Assembly: GCA_002342585.1 (NCBI GenBank)
Contig: DDQG01000018.1
Span: forward strand, 79,848 to 143,847
From: Prevotellaceae bacterium UBA2448
GTDB taxonomy: Bacteria; Bacteroidota; Bacteroidia; Bacteroidales; Bacteroidaceae
DNA length: 64,000 nt
Direction: 5' to 3'
Every line of letters begins with the position of its first letter. The first letter of the stretch is position 1. Made by a program: the position numbers and the translations under genes. Of the stretch, positions 1 to 8,985 are shown piece by piece. The notes under the pieces are model-generated. The model worked only from the letters and a program-made list of their open reading frames with translations. It was not told the origin of the DNA and did no database searches.

Positions 1-455
1 TCGCCCCACTCTGCTTTGTAGAGTTTGGCAGGAGCAGAGAAGAAGTACATGTTAGTACCTGTGGCTGCGAGCTGATCTACTTTCTCCCAGTCGATGTCGC
101 CCCACACTTCCATGCGCTGGATGTCCTTATCGACAGAGTCCAACTGGTGCTTCAGGTCGTTCTCACGCTCTACGAGTCGTTCGATGTCGGAAAAGCATTG
201 ATTGCCAAGACTTGCATCGGCAGGGAACTGCGAATAGGTCTGCTGTGTAGTATAGGAGTCTTTTGCATAGTCGAGGGTTGCGATAGCTGACTTGAATCGC
301 TGTGCAAGAGTGAGTGCGCTCTGTAGTTCGTCGCTACTTGCACCTTGCTGGAGTTGCTGCACATGAATGACTCCGAGTTCGCGAATGGAACCGATAAATT
401 TGTCGTATTCCCCATTGGTGATGAGGAATGTGAGTTTTTTCATATCCTGTATCAT
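1..455 (-). CDS. ntpI: V-type ATP synthase subunit I, N-terminal part (partial)
   Basis: This is the membrane stator subunit (subunit a/I) that carries the ion half-channels of the V-type ATPase. Only the first 151 codons lie in the window; the gene continues past base 1. The visible N-terminus starts MIQDMKKLTFLIT and continues into a helix-rich cytoplasmic arm, as in family members, and the membrane half is outside the window. The ATG at 455-453 overlaps the ntpD stop as ATGA, so the two genes are translationally coupled. A second in-frame ATG at 443 is possible, but the four-base overlap favours 455. It is the last gene of the operon visible here. The proteolipid subunit K would be expected next, outside the window. 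Confidence 0.85.
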   Translation of the reverse strand, partial: MIQDMKKLTFLITNGEYDKFIGSIRELGVIHVQQLQQGASSDELQSALTLAQRFKSAIATLDYAKDSYTTQQTYSQFPADASLGNQCFSDIERLVERENDLKHQLDSVDKDIQRMEVWGDIDWEKVDQLAATGTNMYFFSAPAKLYKAEWG

Positions 456-1081
456 ACGGCTACCTCCTTCTCTTGTTCTGCGTCTTGTTTAGCACGCTTT
501 TCCTGTAATGACTTCAGAATCTTCTGTGATGACTTGGAGAGGTTTTCCTCGTCTTCCATGAAGCGTTTTATCTTACGGATTGCTTCCTGGAATCCAGGTA
601 TCTGCACTTTCTCGAAGAGGTTTACCTTCTGCGTGGTTTTCTTACGGGCATGGTCGAGCAGAAGCAGTTTAGCCTCAACAAATTCGTGTTCGACGGCTGT
701 CTTAGCAAGTCCCTGCAGGAGTTTTATTCCGTCGAAGTACCACTTCGGAGCGCTGAAGAGTCCAAATGGTTTCACTTCAAGCTGTATGTTTGTGAGGACA
801 GGAACACGAACACCTGCTATTTTCTTCACGTCGAGTTGCACGTCTTTGAGTGCCACAAGCGAAGCGTCGAATTCGCCCCATAGAGCATACATAGATTCGT
901 AGCCCTGTATCTGCTCCTGGAGTTTCTGTTCGAGTTCGGTCGCCTCTTCCTTACACTTTTTCACCTCAAGGCGCAGGGCTGTCTCCTTATTCTTGATGAT
1001 AGGGAGTGTGCGCTGACGCATCTTCAGGTTTTTCTCCAGCTGCTGAAGCGATGTTTTATTATATTGAAACTTAATTGCCAT
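452..1081 (-). CDS. ntpD: V-type ATP synthase subunit D
   Basis: This is the central rotor-shaft subunit of the V1 part. The 209-residue product is almost entirely helical and coiled-coil, with the family N-terminus FQYNKTSLQQLEKNL and long charged helices at both ends, and its length is normal. It follows ntpB after a 111-base gap filled with seven-base tandem repeats, and its stop overlaps the start of the subunit I gene by four bases (ATGA). The gene order A, B, D, I is the usual Bacteroidetes V-ATPase order. Confidence 0.93.
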   Translation of the reverse strand: MAIKFQYNKTSLQQLEKNLKMRQRTLPIIKNKETALRLEVKKCKEEATELEQKLQEQIQGYESMYALWGEFDASLVALKDVQLDVKKIAGVRVPVLTNIQLEVKPFGLFSAPKWYFDGIKLLQGLAKTAVEHEFVEAKLLLLDHARKKTTQKVNLFEKVQIPGFQEAIRKIKRFMEDEENLSKSSQKILKSLQEKRAKQDAEQEKEVAV

Positions 1082-1088
1082 TTATAAC

Positions 1089-1198
1089 GGTTAATGGTTA
1101 ACGGTTAAAGGTTAACGATTAAAGTTGATAATTGATAGTTAAAAGTATATTGGTTATAGATTTCTTACATCTTACCTCTTACTTCTTACATCTTACTT
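1089..1198 (-). repeat. Two heptameric tandem arrays in the ntpB-ntpD gap
   Basis: Bases 1089-1144 hold eight degenerate seven-base units (plus-strand GGTTAAT, GGTTAAC, GGTTAAA and similar). Bases 1164-1198 hold five more (CTTACAT, CTTACCT, CTTACTT). The ntpB stop codon (1195-1193) lies inside the second array. On the coding strand the first array keeps its seven-base phase up to the ntpD ATG. Twenty-odd unique bases separate the two arrays. The period is not a multiple of three and neither array forms an obvious hairpin. Confidence 0.85.
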
Positions 1199-2515
1199 CC
1201 AATAGATATCTGTGAATTCCTTCTTGATGTTGACTTCCTCAAGTTTGAAGTATTTGATGAAGAGGCTCCAAGTAACATCAAGCATCTCTTCTGTGTCGAG
1301 GTTGACGTCGATGGCAAGCAGTCTGTTAGCATATTCCTTAGCGAAGTCGAGACAACGATTGTCGTAGTCTGTGAGGTCGAATCCGTTCTCCAACTTAGTC
1401 TTTGCGTTAGCTGCATCGGAATAGAGTCGGATGGCTGCATTCATAACCTGTGAGTGGTCCTTACGGGTCTTCTTACCTGCTACGAGCTGTTTCAGACGAG
1501 AGAGTGAACGGAATGGGTCAACGATGACCTTACCGATATCAGAGTCGCGACGGAGGAAGAGCTGACCTTCTGTGATGTAACCTGTGTTGTCAGGTACTGC
1601 ATGTGTGATGTCGCCTCCGGAAAGTGTTGTTACGGCAATGATGGTGATACTGCCACCACCTACAGACTCTGGGAACTGTACTGCCTTTTCGTATATCTTT
1701 GCGAGGTCGGAATAGAGTGAACCTGGCATAGAGTCCTTTGAAGGAATCTGATCCATACGGTTAGAGACGATGGAAAGGGAGTCGGCATAGGATGTCATAT
1801 CGGTAAGCAGAACGAGTACCTTCTCATTTTTCTCTACAGCAAAGTACTCAGCTGCAGTAAGTGCCATATCAGGAACAAGCAGACGTTCTACGGCAGGGTC
1901 TTCAGTAGTATTCATAAATGCAATGATACGGTCGAGTGCACCTGCGTTGGAGAATGTGTTCTTGAAGAAATAGTAGTCGTCGTTTGTCATACCCATACCG
2001 CCAAGGATAATCTTGTCTGCCTTAGCACGAAGGGCAACGAGTGCCATTACTTCGTTGAACGGCTGGTCTGGGTCGGCAAAGAATGGAATCTTCTGACCGG
2101 AAACGAGTGTGTTGTTGAGGTCGATACCGGCAATACCTGTAGCGATAAGTTCGCTTGGCTGACGACGACGTACAGGGTTCACGGAAGGACCACCAATCTC
2201 GACTTCCTTACCTTCAATCTCGGGACCTCCGTCGATAGGCTGACCATATGCGTTGAAGAAACGACCTGAGAGTTGGTCACTTACTTTAAGAGATGGTGCC
2301 TTACCAAGGAATACTACTTCGGCATTGGTTGGTATGCCACCTGTACCTTCGAATACCTGAAGGGTAACATCGTCACCAACAATTTTCACTACCTGAGCAA
2401 GTTTTCCGTTAATAGTTGCCAGTTCGTCGTACCCTACCCCTTTTGCTTTCAGGGCTACGGTAGCTTTGGTAATCTGGCTAATCTTTGTATATATCTTTTG
2501 GAATGCAGTTGCCAT
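1193..2515 (-). CDS. ntpB: V-type ATP synthase subunit B (regulatory, non-catalytic)
   Basis: This is the non-catalytic nucleotide-site subunit that alternates with subunit A in the V1 hexamer. The 440-residue length is typical. The N-terminal beta-barrel (about 1-75) is followed by the RecA-like domain with PVRRRQPSELIATGIAGID, and a degenerate P-loop region at SGQKIPFFADP, which lacks the GxxGxGKT of subunit A as expected. It lies between ntpA and ntpD, and both flanking gaps consist of seven-base tandem repeats that include the stop codons. Confidence 0.95.
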   Translation of the reverse strand: MATAFQKIYTKISQITKATVALKAKGVGYDELATINGKLAQVVKIVGDDVTLQVFEGTGGIPTNAEVVFLGKAPSLKVSDQLSGRFFNAYGQPIDGGPEIEGKEVEIGGPSVNPVRRRQPSELIATGIAGIDLNNTLVSGQKIPFFADPDQPFNEVMALVALRAKADKIILGGMGMTNDDYYFFKNTFSNAGALDRIIAFMNTTEDPAVERLLVPDMALTAAEYFAVEKNEKVLVLLTDMTSYADSLSIVSNRMDQIPSKDSMPGSLYSDLAKIYEKAVQFPESVGGGSITIIAVTTLSGGDITHAVPDNTGYITEGQLFLRRDSDIGKVIVDPFRSLSRLKQLVAGKKTRKDHSQVMNAAIRLYSDAANAKTKLENGFDLTDYDNRCLDFAKEYANRLLAIDVNLDTEEMLDVTWSLFIKYFKLEEVNIKKEFTDIYWK

Positions 2516-2520
2516 TATAA

Positions 2521-2555
2521 AGTTTAAAGTTTAAAGTTGAAAGTTTAAAGTTTAT
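2521..2555 (-). repeat. Heptameric tandem array in the ntpA-ntpB gap
   Basis: There are five consecutive seven-base units (plus strand AGTTTAA, AGTTTAA, AGTTGAA, AGTTTAA, AGTTTAT). The ntpA stop codon (2554-2552) is inside the last unit, and the ntpB ATG lies only five bases beyond the other end. On the coding strand the array is nearly free of G (ACTTTAA-type units). Confidence 0.88.
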
Positions 2556-4294
2556 TGTTTCAGCATGTCCTGAATCTGATTGTAGAAACTGTCGTACTGT
2601 TCAGATTTGTATTCAGAATAGTTAAGCTGCTTGCAGAGGTTGATGAGTTTCTTGAAGAAATCAACCACAGAGAGGAAGTCGTCGAACTGGAAGTCTGTAT
2701 CACAAATCTGTGTAACGAGGTTCAGGATAGCTTCCTGACGCTCTATACTTGTTACAGCATCTACCTCGTCGAAGGCATCCTGCTGAAGAACTACGAAGTC
2801 GATGATTTCTGATTTCCAGAATACTACATGGTAGTCAACAGGAACACCATCATCACCAAGGATGTTGATCTGTTCTGCAATTTCCTTACCACGCTGCATA
2901 CGGGTCTTCAGAGCCAATACCTTTGGAATCCACTGGTCGTTGATTTTCTTTGAAATGTATTCTTCGAACTCTGGATATTCCAGATATTTAGAATATGAGT
3001 CGATTGGGTTTACGGCTGGGTAGCGCTTCTTATCGGCACGTTCCTGCTCAAGTCCGTAGAAGCAACGAGCTACCTTCTTAGTATTCTCGGTTACCGGTTC
3101 CTTGAGGTTACCTCCGGCAGGAGACACAGTACCAATGAATGTGATAGAACCAACTTCGCCATTGTTGAGATATACATATCCTGCACGTCCGTAGAAGTTA
3201 CTGATGAGTGCTCCGAGATCCATTGGGAATGCGTCAGGACCAGGCAGTTCCTCCATACGGTTTGACATTTCACGAAGAGCCTGTGCCCAACGAGAAGTAG
3301 AGTCTGCCATGAGCAGTACGCGGAGTCCCATAGAACGGTAGTACTCTGCCATTGTCATAGCTGTATATACAGATGCTTCACGGGCTGCAACAGGCATGTT
3401 TGAGGTATTTGCAATGATGATAGTACGTTCCATCAGTTTGCGACCTGTATGTGGGTCGATGAGTTCTGGGAACTCAGTAAAGATTTCAACTACCTCGTTA
3501 GCACGTTCGCCACAGGCTGCAATGATAACGATATCTGCTTCTGCCTGTTTTGAAATAGCATGCTGAAGCACAGTCTTACCTGTACCAAACGGACCAGGAA
3601 TGAATCCGGTTCCGCCCTCTACGATAGGGTTGAATGTATCGATGGTACGCACACCTGTCTCAAGGAGCTTGAATGGACGTGGTTTTTCCTTGTAGTTTGT
3701 CATAGCAAACTTAACAGGCCAATGCTGAACCATATCCACTTTTATCTCGCTGCCATCAGCCTTCTCAAGCACGGCAATAGTGTCGTGAATCTTGTACTGA
3801 CCAGCCTTTACGATGCTCTTCACCTTAGCTGTGCCGACGAGCTGAAACGGAGCCATAATCTTAAGCTTCTGAGAGTTTTCCTCTACTTCTCCAAGCCAAG
3901 CACTACCACTAACGGTGTCACCTTCCTTTACGAGAGGCTGGAAATCCCATAAGCGTTCAGCATCGAGCGGTTCGGTGTATTGTCCGCGTTTGAGGAATAC
4001 ACCTTCCATCTTGTCGAGGTCGTTCTGCAGACCATCGTAGTTTTTTGAAAGCATACCAGGACCGAGTTGCACTTCGAGCATATGTCCTGTAAATTCAGCA
4101 GTTGCACCTACCTTGAGTCCACGTGTAGATTCGAATACCTGGACATACACATCGGTTCCAACTACCTTGATAACCTCTGACATAAGACGGTCGCCACCAG
4201 TCTCAATATAACAGATTTCACCCTGAGACACTGGACCATCAACAGAGAGAGTTACCATGTTGGCAATTACGCCACTTACTGTACCTTTTGTCAT
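2552..4294 (-). CDS. ntpA: V-type ATP synthase subunit A (catalytic)
   Basis: This is the catalytic ATP-hydrolysing subunit of the V1 hexamer. The product has 580 residues, with an N-terminal beta-barrel, the bulge domain specific to A subunits (about 110-200), and a RecA core with P-loop GPFGTGKT at 234-241 followed by ACGERANEVVE, which holds the catalytic glutamate region. The length matches the Bacteroidetes type. It follows the DUF2764 gene after 54 bases and precedes ntpB across a heptamer array. Confidence 0.96.
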   Translation of the reverse strand: MTKGTVSGVIANMVTLSVDGPVSQGEICYIETGGDRLMSEVIKVVGTDVYVQVFESTRGLKVGATAEFTGHMLEVQLGPGMLSKNYDGLQNDLDKMEGVFLKRGQYTEPLDAERLWDFQPLVKEGDTVSGSAWLGEVEENSQKLKIMAPFQLVGTAKVKSIVKAGQYKIHDTIAVLEKADGSEIKVDMVQHWPVKFAMTNYKEKPRPFKLLETGVRTIDTFNPIVEGGTGFIPGPFGTGKTVLQHAISKQAEADIVIIAACGERANEVVEIFTEFPELIDPHTGRKLMERTIIIANTSNMPVAAREASVYTAMTMAEYYRSMGLRVLLMADSTSRWAQALREMSNRMEELPGPDAFPMDLGALISNFYGRAGYVYLNNGEVGSITFIGTVSPAGGNLKEPVTENTKKVARCFYGLEQERADKKRYPAVNPIDSYSKYLEYPEFEEYISKKINDQWIPKVLALKTRMQRGKEIAEQINILGDDGVPVDYHVVFWKSEIIDFVVLQQDAFDEVDAVTSIERQEAILNLVTQICDTDFQFDDFLSVVDFFKKLINLCKQLNYSEYKSEQYDSFYNQIQDMLKQ

Positions 4295-4348
4295 ATATAT
4301 ATGTTTTTTCTATTTTACTTTCTAAATAAATCTATTAGCAGAGAAACC

Positions 4349-5206
4349 TTATTGTTTGCTATAAGGAGACTTCATGCGGAACTCCTCCGGCACTTGGGCT
4401 TCACTACGCAGATTCTCAATGATCTGCTTGAACGATTCCCTACCCTTTTCCGGGTCGAGGCGCTCCCAGCGGTCAAGCATCTGCATCTTACAGAGATAGG
4501 CGAAGACTGCTTCGATAGAAAAAATGTCGAAGAATGTCTGTTCTTCGAGCCACGCCCATTTGAATGCGTCGATTTTCTTCTCCTTCAGTACAGGATCGTT
4601 GCACTCGACAATCTGCATGAGGTCTTTGACATAGTCGTACTCGAGAGTCAGGTCGAAGTCCTTCGTATTGTTATTGAGAATCATTTCTGTCACATCGTTC
4701 TCGCCTTGGATAAAATCAGCAACATTCCAACCTTCCTTGCGGGCAATCATCGCTGTGAGCACATTATTTATATTAAGATTCAGTTCGTACCACTGACTTA
4801 TCATCTTGTTAGGACACTGAGTGGCATACTGCAGGAACTGATACTGCATAGCATCCTCGGCATACCAGCCTTTTACGTCTTTGTTGAAGTTGTATTCACG
4901 GGCAAAGACAGACATAAAAGCAGGGTAACGGTGAACATTGAAGTTCATCTCGCGTGCCGATGTAATCATATCCTTGTACTGCTCCATAGAGTAGTTGCAA
5001 TTAGGATTGATTTCCGCATCAGGATTCTTGAGCAGACGCACAAGATTCTTGCAGTCGTTTTCCAGGAAGAAATAGAAAATCAGCTCTTTGTCATCATCAT
5101 TGAGAGTCATATCCATTTCTTCGCGAATATCAGAAAACGTGACCGACATAGGGCTATCAAGCGTAATGTCGGGCAAGCCTGCCATCATACAATAGTAATT
5201 CGCCAT
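4349..5206 (-). CDS. DUF2764 protein, probable V-ATPase subunit C-like stalk component
   Basis: The 285-residue soluble, acidic, helix-rich protein matches the DUF2764 family, which sits between E and A in Bacteroidetes V-ATPase operons. The start MANYYCMMAGLPDI is characteristic. No experimental role is known to me. Its fixed position, where other V-ATPase operons encode subunit C, suggests it is the divergent C/d-like adaptor between rotor and ring; that is inference from position. No recognisable F or G subunit gene is seen in the visible operon. Confidence 0.85.
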   Translation of the reverse strand: MANYYCMMAGLPDITLDSPMSVTFSDIREEMDMTLNDDDKELIFYFFLENDCKNLVRLLKNPDAEINPNCNYSMEQYKDMITSAREMNFNVHRYPAFMSVFAREYNFNKDVKGWYAEDAMQYQFLQYATQCPNKMISQWYELNLNINNVLTAMIARKEGWNVADFIQGENDVTEMILNNNTKDFDLTLEYDYVKDLMQIVECNDPVLKEKKIDAFKWAWLEEQTFFDIFSIEAVFAYLCKMQMLDRWERLDPEKGRESFKQIIENLRSEAQVPEEFRMKSPYSKQ

Positions 5207-5229
5207 AAACTAATTCAATGCATATTTCT

Positions 5230-5273
5230 TAATGCATAATGCATAATTCCTGAACTGGTCAGATTATGCATTA
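5230..5273 (-). repeat. 11-bp inverted repeat between ntpE and the DUF2764 gene
   Basis: TAATGCATAAT at 5230-5240 and ATTATGCATTA at 5263-5273 are exact reverse complements and can form an 11-bp stem with a 22-base loop. The outer arm includes the ntpE stop codon. One arm is itself extended by a repeated seven-base unit (TAATGCA twice). There is no U-tract after it in the direction of transcription, so it looks like an intra-operon processing or stability hairpin rather than a terminator. Confidence 0.7.
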
Positions 5274-5861
5274 AAAAATCATCTCTACCAATTGAGGACG
5301 CAAGAATGCCTTGAAGTACTCTTCAAATTCTGCATCTCCGAAATTCACCTTGTAAGAACCGTCAGCAGGCTGGATGGTGAATGCAGTAGCCTGACCGTTT
5401 ACCTGTTCGATTTTTACACCTTTGTCTAACAGAGCCTTTGCCTTCTTGGCAAAAAGAGCCTTGAGTGAAGCAGCATCTTTAGTACCAATAACTATGTCTT
5501 CGTTTGCGCCCCATTTCTCAGCCAACTTGAGCATAAATTCGTTCATAAAGTCTTTGTCGGCAGTAGTTGCTCCTACGGCTTCCTTGATGATCTTGTCGCC
5601 AACAACATTTGCAACCTCACTCTTAAGAGCGTTTAAAGCCTGAGAAGCATACATTTTGATTTCTGACTTGGTATTCTCTTCCATGGACTTCACACTCTTC
5701 TTACCGTCAGCTTCTATCTCGGCAGCCTTTGCCTTTGCATCAGCAATAATCTTTGCTGCCTGTTCATTTGCAGCAGCTATAATCTTGGCTGCTTCAGCAT
5801 TACCCTTCTCTACTCCCTCACGAAGGAGTTTCTCTGTAAGTTCTTGAATTTTACTTTCCAT
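5271..5861 (-). CDS. ntpE: V-type ATP synthase subunit E (peripheral stalk)
   Basis: This is the peripheral-stalk subunit that holds the V1 head against rotation. The 196-residue product has a long N-terminal Ala/Lys/Glu coiled coil (about 10-85, with ANEQAAKIIADAKAKAAEIE) and a C-terminal alpha/beta head ending in LRPQLVEMIF. It is the first gene of the operon: a Bacteroidetes-type promoter lies about 65 bases upstream and the next gene upstream, topB, ends at 5960. A hairpin separates it from the following gene. Confidence 0.9.
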   Translation of the reverse strand: MESKIQELTEKLLREGVEKGNAEAAKIIAAANEQAAKIIADAKAKAAEIEADGKKSVKSMEENTKSEIKMYASQALNALKSEVANVVGDKIIKEAVGATTADKDFMNEFMLKLAEKWGANEDIVIGTKDAASLKALFAKKAKALLDKGVKIEQVNGQATAFTIQPADGSYKVNFGDAEFEEYFKAFLRPQLVEMIF

Positions 5862-5923
5862 CTATTTTATATGTTTTTTGTAGTTTTCAATTCATTATTT
5901 TCCTCTGTATAGAAATCACTCTG

Positions 5924-5931
5924 CAAATATA
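5924..5931 (-). promoter_or_regulatory. -7 box of the V-ATPase operon promoter
   Basis: The minus strand reads TATATTTG, an exact match to the Bacteroidetes -7 consensus TAnnTTTG, and predicts a 5' UTR of about 55 bases before ntpE. No clear -33 TTTG was seen. Confidence 0.6.
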
Positions 5932-5959
5932 AGTAATTTTTACTGATACAGTCATATAT

Positions 5960-8218
5960 TTACCCACCCTTTTTTATAGCATCCTCGAAAGGCATACGAT
6001 ACGAACACCCTTCACGCCATCTGGAACAACCGTATGCAGACTTGCCCTTTATAATTGTTCCCTGCTTGCAGACAGGACAGGTCATTCCTATCCACTGATC
6101 TTCGTCAAAAGATGTGGTACCACCTGATTCTGATGCCTTTGGGCTATCTATTTTCTTTGCAGTTTCAGTTTTCTTGCCCCGTGGTTTGAAACCCGCCGGC
6201 GACTCACCTTCACGACGCACTGTTTTTTGTGTCGAAGTTGTTTTTTTCTTTTTCAGTTCCTCATCAGTTGTATAGACAACGCGACGGTTGGAGTTATCAT
6301 TTCGCACCGTAGTAACTATGTCAACAACCATCTGCTTTAGTTCGTCGATAAACTGCTGGGCAGAGTATTTATGGTACTCAATATCACGAAGTTTCTTCTC
6401 CCAAATACCAGTAAGTTCGGCACTTTTAAGGAGTTCTTCGTGTATAAGGTTGATTAGTTCAATACCTGTAGGAGTGGGTACAAGATTTTTTCGTTCCTTC
6501 TTGATGTAACGACGCTTAAACAGAGTTTCAATAATCGCAGCACGGGTACTCGGACGACCAATTCCGTTTTCCTTCATAGCATCACGAAGTTCGTCGTCGT
6601 CGACGAATTTACCTGCTGTTTCCATAGCACGCAACAAAGTAGCCTCTGTATAAGGCTTGGGGGGCTGAGTCCATCTCTCTGCAAGCGAAGGTACATGAGG
6701 CCCACTCTCCCCTTTCTTGAATACAGGAAGGGTACTTTCTACTGCCTCACTGTTCTCCTCATCATCAGATGTGTCTTTTGTCTCCTTTTTGTATATAACC
6801 TTCCACCCATCATCGATAATGGTGCGCCCAGATGTACGGAAGAGGATACTCGATTTGGAAGAACTGTCAGTTTGAGGTTGAGCAAGCGGATTTGATTCGG
6901 AAGAACCGCTTACCTGACACTCACCAAAGACAGTAGTTGTTTCGAACTTCATGTCTGGGTAGAAAGCAGCAATGAAAGCACGAGCCACGAGGTCGTAAAC
7001 TCGCTTTTCCATATCAGTCATCGACTGTGCAGGAACCCCTGTAGGGACAATTGCATGGTGGTCGGTAACTTTCGAGGAATCAAATATTTTCTTGGATTTT
7101 ATTAAAGCTTTACCTTCAAGAGGTTGAGTAAGCTGTTCGTAACCACGAAGTCCTCGCAAAATGCCTGGACACTTCGGGTATATATCATCAGGAAGGAAGG
7201 TTGTATCGACACGAGGATAGGTAGTAAATTTTTTCTCGTAAAGCGATTGGATTGTCTGAAGAGTCTGTTCGGCAGACATGCTGAACTTCTTATTACAATC
7301 CACTTGCAACGACGTAAGGTCGTAAAGACGCGGAGGAGCTTCTGCTCCCTTTTTCTTCTGTATATCTATGACTGTAAGCGGACTATCCTTGACACTACGC
7401 AGAACATCAAGAGCCTCGGCTTCAGTCTCGTATTCAATCTGTTTATAGGTTGGAGTCTTACTCTTTGCCGTCTTTCCCTCTGCTGCTTCACTTGCCTTCT
7501 CTGCTTCAGCATCTTCATCGATGGTGACAGCTGTGAATTTCACATCGCGATAGAGTGTGGTAAGAAGCCAAGACTGTCGGGGAACGAATTCCTCTATCTC
7601 CTTCTGACGATTCACAATCAGAGCAAGTGTAGGAGTTTGCACACGACCAATAGAGAGAACCTGTCCACGCTGTTGTTGGTATTTCATCGTGTAGAGACGC
7701 GTAGCATTAAGTCCGAGAGTCCAGTCGCCAATAGCACGACTCAATCCTGCCTCATACAGACTTTGGTATTCCTTTTGGTCTTTAAGAGTCTGGAATCCCT
7801 CACGAATAGCTTCTTCGGTAAGGGAACTAATCCATAGACGTTTTACAGGACACTTCACACCTGCTTTCTGCATTACCCATCGTTGGATGAGTTCACCTTC
7901 CTGACCAGCATCACCACAGTTAATAATCATCTCGGCATCCTTGAAAAGACCTTCGATAATAGAGAACTGTTTCTTGATTCCTGCATCATCTTTCAGACGT
8001 ATTCCGTAACGTTGCGGAATCATAGGCAAATCCCAAATATCCCAACGTTGCCAACGCTCGTTATATTCACGGGGTTCTTTCAGTTCACACAGATGTCCGA
8101 AGGTCCACGTAACCTGATAGCCGTTTCCCTCGATATATCCTTGCTTGGTCTCTTTTGCTCCAAGCACATTGGCTATATCGCGTGCAACAGATGGTTTTTC
8201 GGCTATACAAACTATCAT
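5960..8218 (-). CDS. topB: DNA topoisomerase III (type IA)
   Basis: This type IA topoisomerase relaxes and decatenates DNA. The 752-residue product has an N-terminal TOPRIM domain (AEKPSVARDIA near 6-16, CGDAGQEGEL at 101-110) and an active-site tyrosine in FTTYPRVDTT (Tyr334). The C-terminal zinc ribbon has Cys pairs CPVCKQG and GCSRWREGC near residue 720-740. A low-complexity basic linker (about 650-700) precedes the ribbon. The start overlaps the mlaF stop by four bases, so it is the third gene of the mlaE-mlaF-topB unit. Confidence 0.95.
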   Translation of the reverse strand: MIVCIAEKPSVARDIANVLGAKETKQGYIEGNGYQVTWTFGHLCELKEPREYNERWQRWDIWDLPMIPQRYGIRLKDDAGIKKQFSIIEGLFKDAEMIINCGDAGQEGELIQRWVMQKAGVKCPVKRLWISSLTEEAIREGFQTLKDQKEYQSLYEAGLSRAIGDWTLGLNATRLYTMKYQQQRGQVLSIGRVQTPTLALIVNRQKEIEEFVPRQSWLLTTLYRDVKFTAVTIDEDAEAEKASEAAEGKTAKSKTPTYKQIEYETEAEALDVLRSVKDSPLTVIDIQKKKGAEAPPRLYDLTSLQVDCNKKFSMSAEQTLQTIQSLYEKKFTTYPRVDTTFLPDDIYPKCPGILRGLRGYEQLTQPLEGKALIKSKKIFDSSKVTDHHAIVPTGVPAQSMTDMEKRVYDLVARAFIAAFYPDMKFETTTVFGECQVSGSSESNPLAQPQTDSSSKSSILFRTSGRTIIDDGWKVIYKKETKDTSDDEENSEAVESTLPVFKKGESGPHVPSLAERWTQPPKPYTEATLLRAMETAGKFVDDDELRDAMKENGIGRPSTRAAIIETLFKRRYIKKERKNLVPTPTGIELINLIHEELLKSAELTGIWEKKLRDIEYHKYSAQQFIDELKQMVVDIVTTVRNDNSNRRVVYTTDEELKKKKTTSTQKTVRREGESPAGFKPRGKKTETAKKIDSPKASESGGTTSFDEDQWIGMTCPVCKQGTIIKGKSAYGCSRWREGCSYRMPFEDAIKKGG

Positions 8219-8985
8219 CCTTTACGTTTTTGGTCGTGGAGTTGTTTTGCTTGTCGAAGTATATCGCTGGCAAATATGAAGTCGTTTAATTTTTTGTTGT
8301 CAGCATCCATGATTTCATCTTTCGAACCAGTCCATTCAGCCCTACCCTCACATATAAAGGTAATGTGTTCGCCAATTCCCATCACACTATTCATATCATG
8401 GGTGTTAACGATGGTTGTGATATTATCTTCGTGGGTAATACCGGAAATGAGTTCGTCGATGACTATACTGGTTTTCGGGTCAAGTCCGCTATTAGGTTCG
8501 TCACAGAAAAGATATTTAGGTTGCAACACAATAGCTCGTGCTATAGCAACACGCTTCTGCATACCACCACTAATCTCTCCAGGATATTTTCTTTCTGCTC
8601 CTTGCAGGTTTACACGCGAAAGACAAAGCTTTGCACGTCGAACTCTGTCTTCATAGGACATATCGCTGAACATATCGAGCGGGAACATCACATTATCGAG
8701 TACGGAAAGCGAGTCGAAAAGTGCTGCAGACTGAAATATCATGCCCATCTCGCGTCGAAGCATTATCTTCTCTTTCTTCGTCATTGCAACGAAATCACGA
8801 TCATCGTACATAATACGTCCGCTAGTAGGAGTAAGGAGTCCTACTATATTCTTCATAAGCACAGTCTTACCAGAGCCCGACTGACCGATGATAAGGTTTA
8901 CCCTTCCGTTTTCAAAAACAGTGTTTATATCCTTCAGGACTTCCCTATCACCAAACGATTTGTATATATGGCTCAATTGAATCAT
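8215..8985 (-). CDS. mlaF: ABC transporter ATP-binding protein, MlaF-like phospholipid transport
   Basis: This is the ATPase of the Mla/MCE lipid-transport ABC system that helps maintain outer-membrane asymmetry. The 256-residue product has Walker A GQSGSGKT near residue 34, signature EISGGMQKRVAIARA, Walker B YLFCDEPNSGLDP and H-loop NTHDMNSV. The FCDEPNSGLDP region is typical of MlaF. It overlaps mlaE by four bases upstream and topB by four bases downstream. The MCE substrate-binding partner (mlaD) is not in the window. Confidence 0.88.
   Translation of the reverse strand: MIQLSHIYKSFGDREVLKDINTVFENGRVNLIIGQSGSGKTVLMKNIVGLLTPTSGRIMYDDRDFVAMTKKEKIMLRREMGMIFQSAALFDSLSVLDNVMFPLDMFSDMSYEDRVRRAKLCLSRVNLQGAERKYPGEISGGMQKRVAIARAIVLQPKYLFCDEPNSGLDPKTSIVIDELISGITHEDNITTIVNTHDMNSVMGIGEHITFICEGRAEWTGSKDEIMDADNKKLNDFIFASDILRQAKQLHDQKRKG

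Noticed and set aside
170..415. 81-residue minus-strand frame at the window start
   Set aside because: The real gene in this region is the partial subunit I gene in another minus-strand frame, which has the right family N-terminus and an ATGA overlap with ntpD.
4301..5239. 312-residue plus-strand frame over the DUF2764 gene
   Set aside because: It is a shadow of the conserved minus-strand gene; its sequence is rich in His, Cys and Ile with no domain, as expected of antisense frames.
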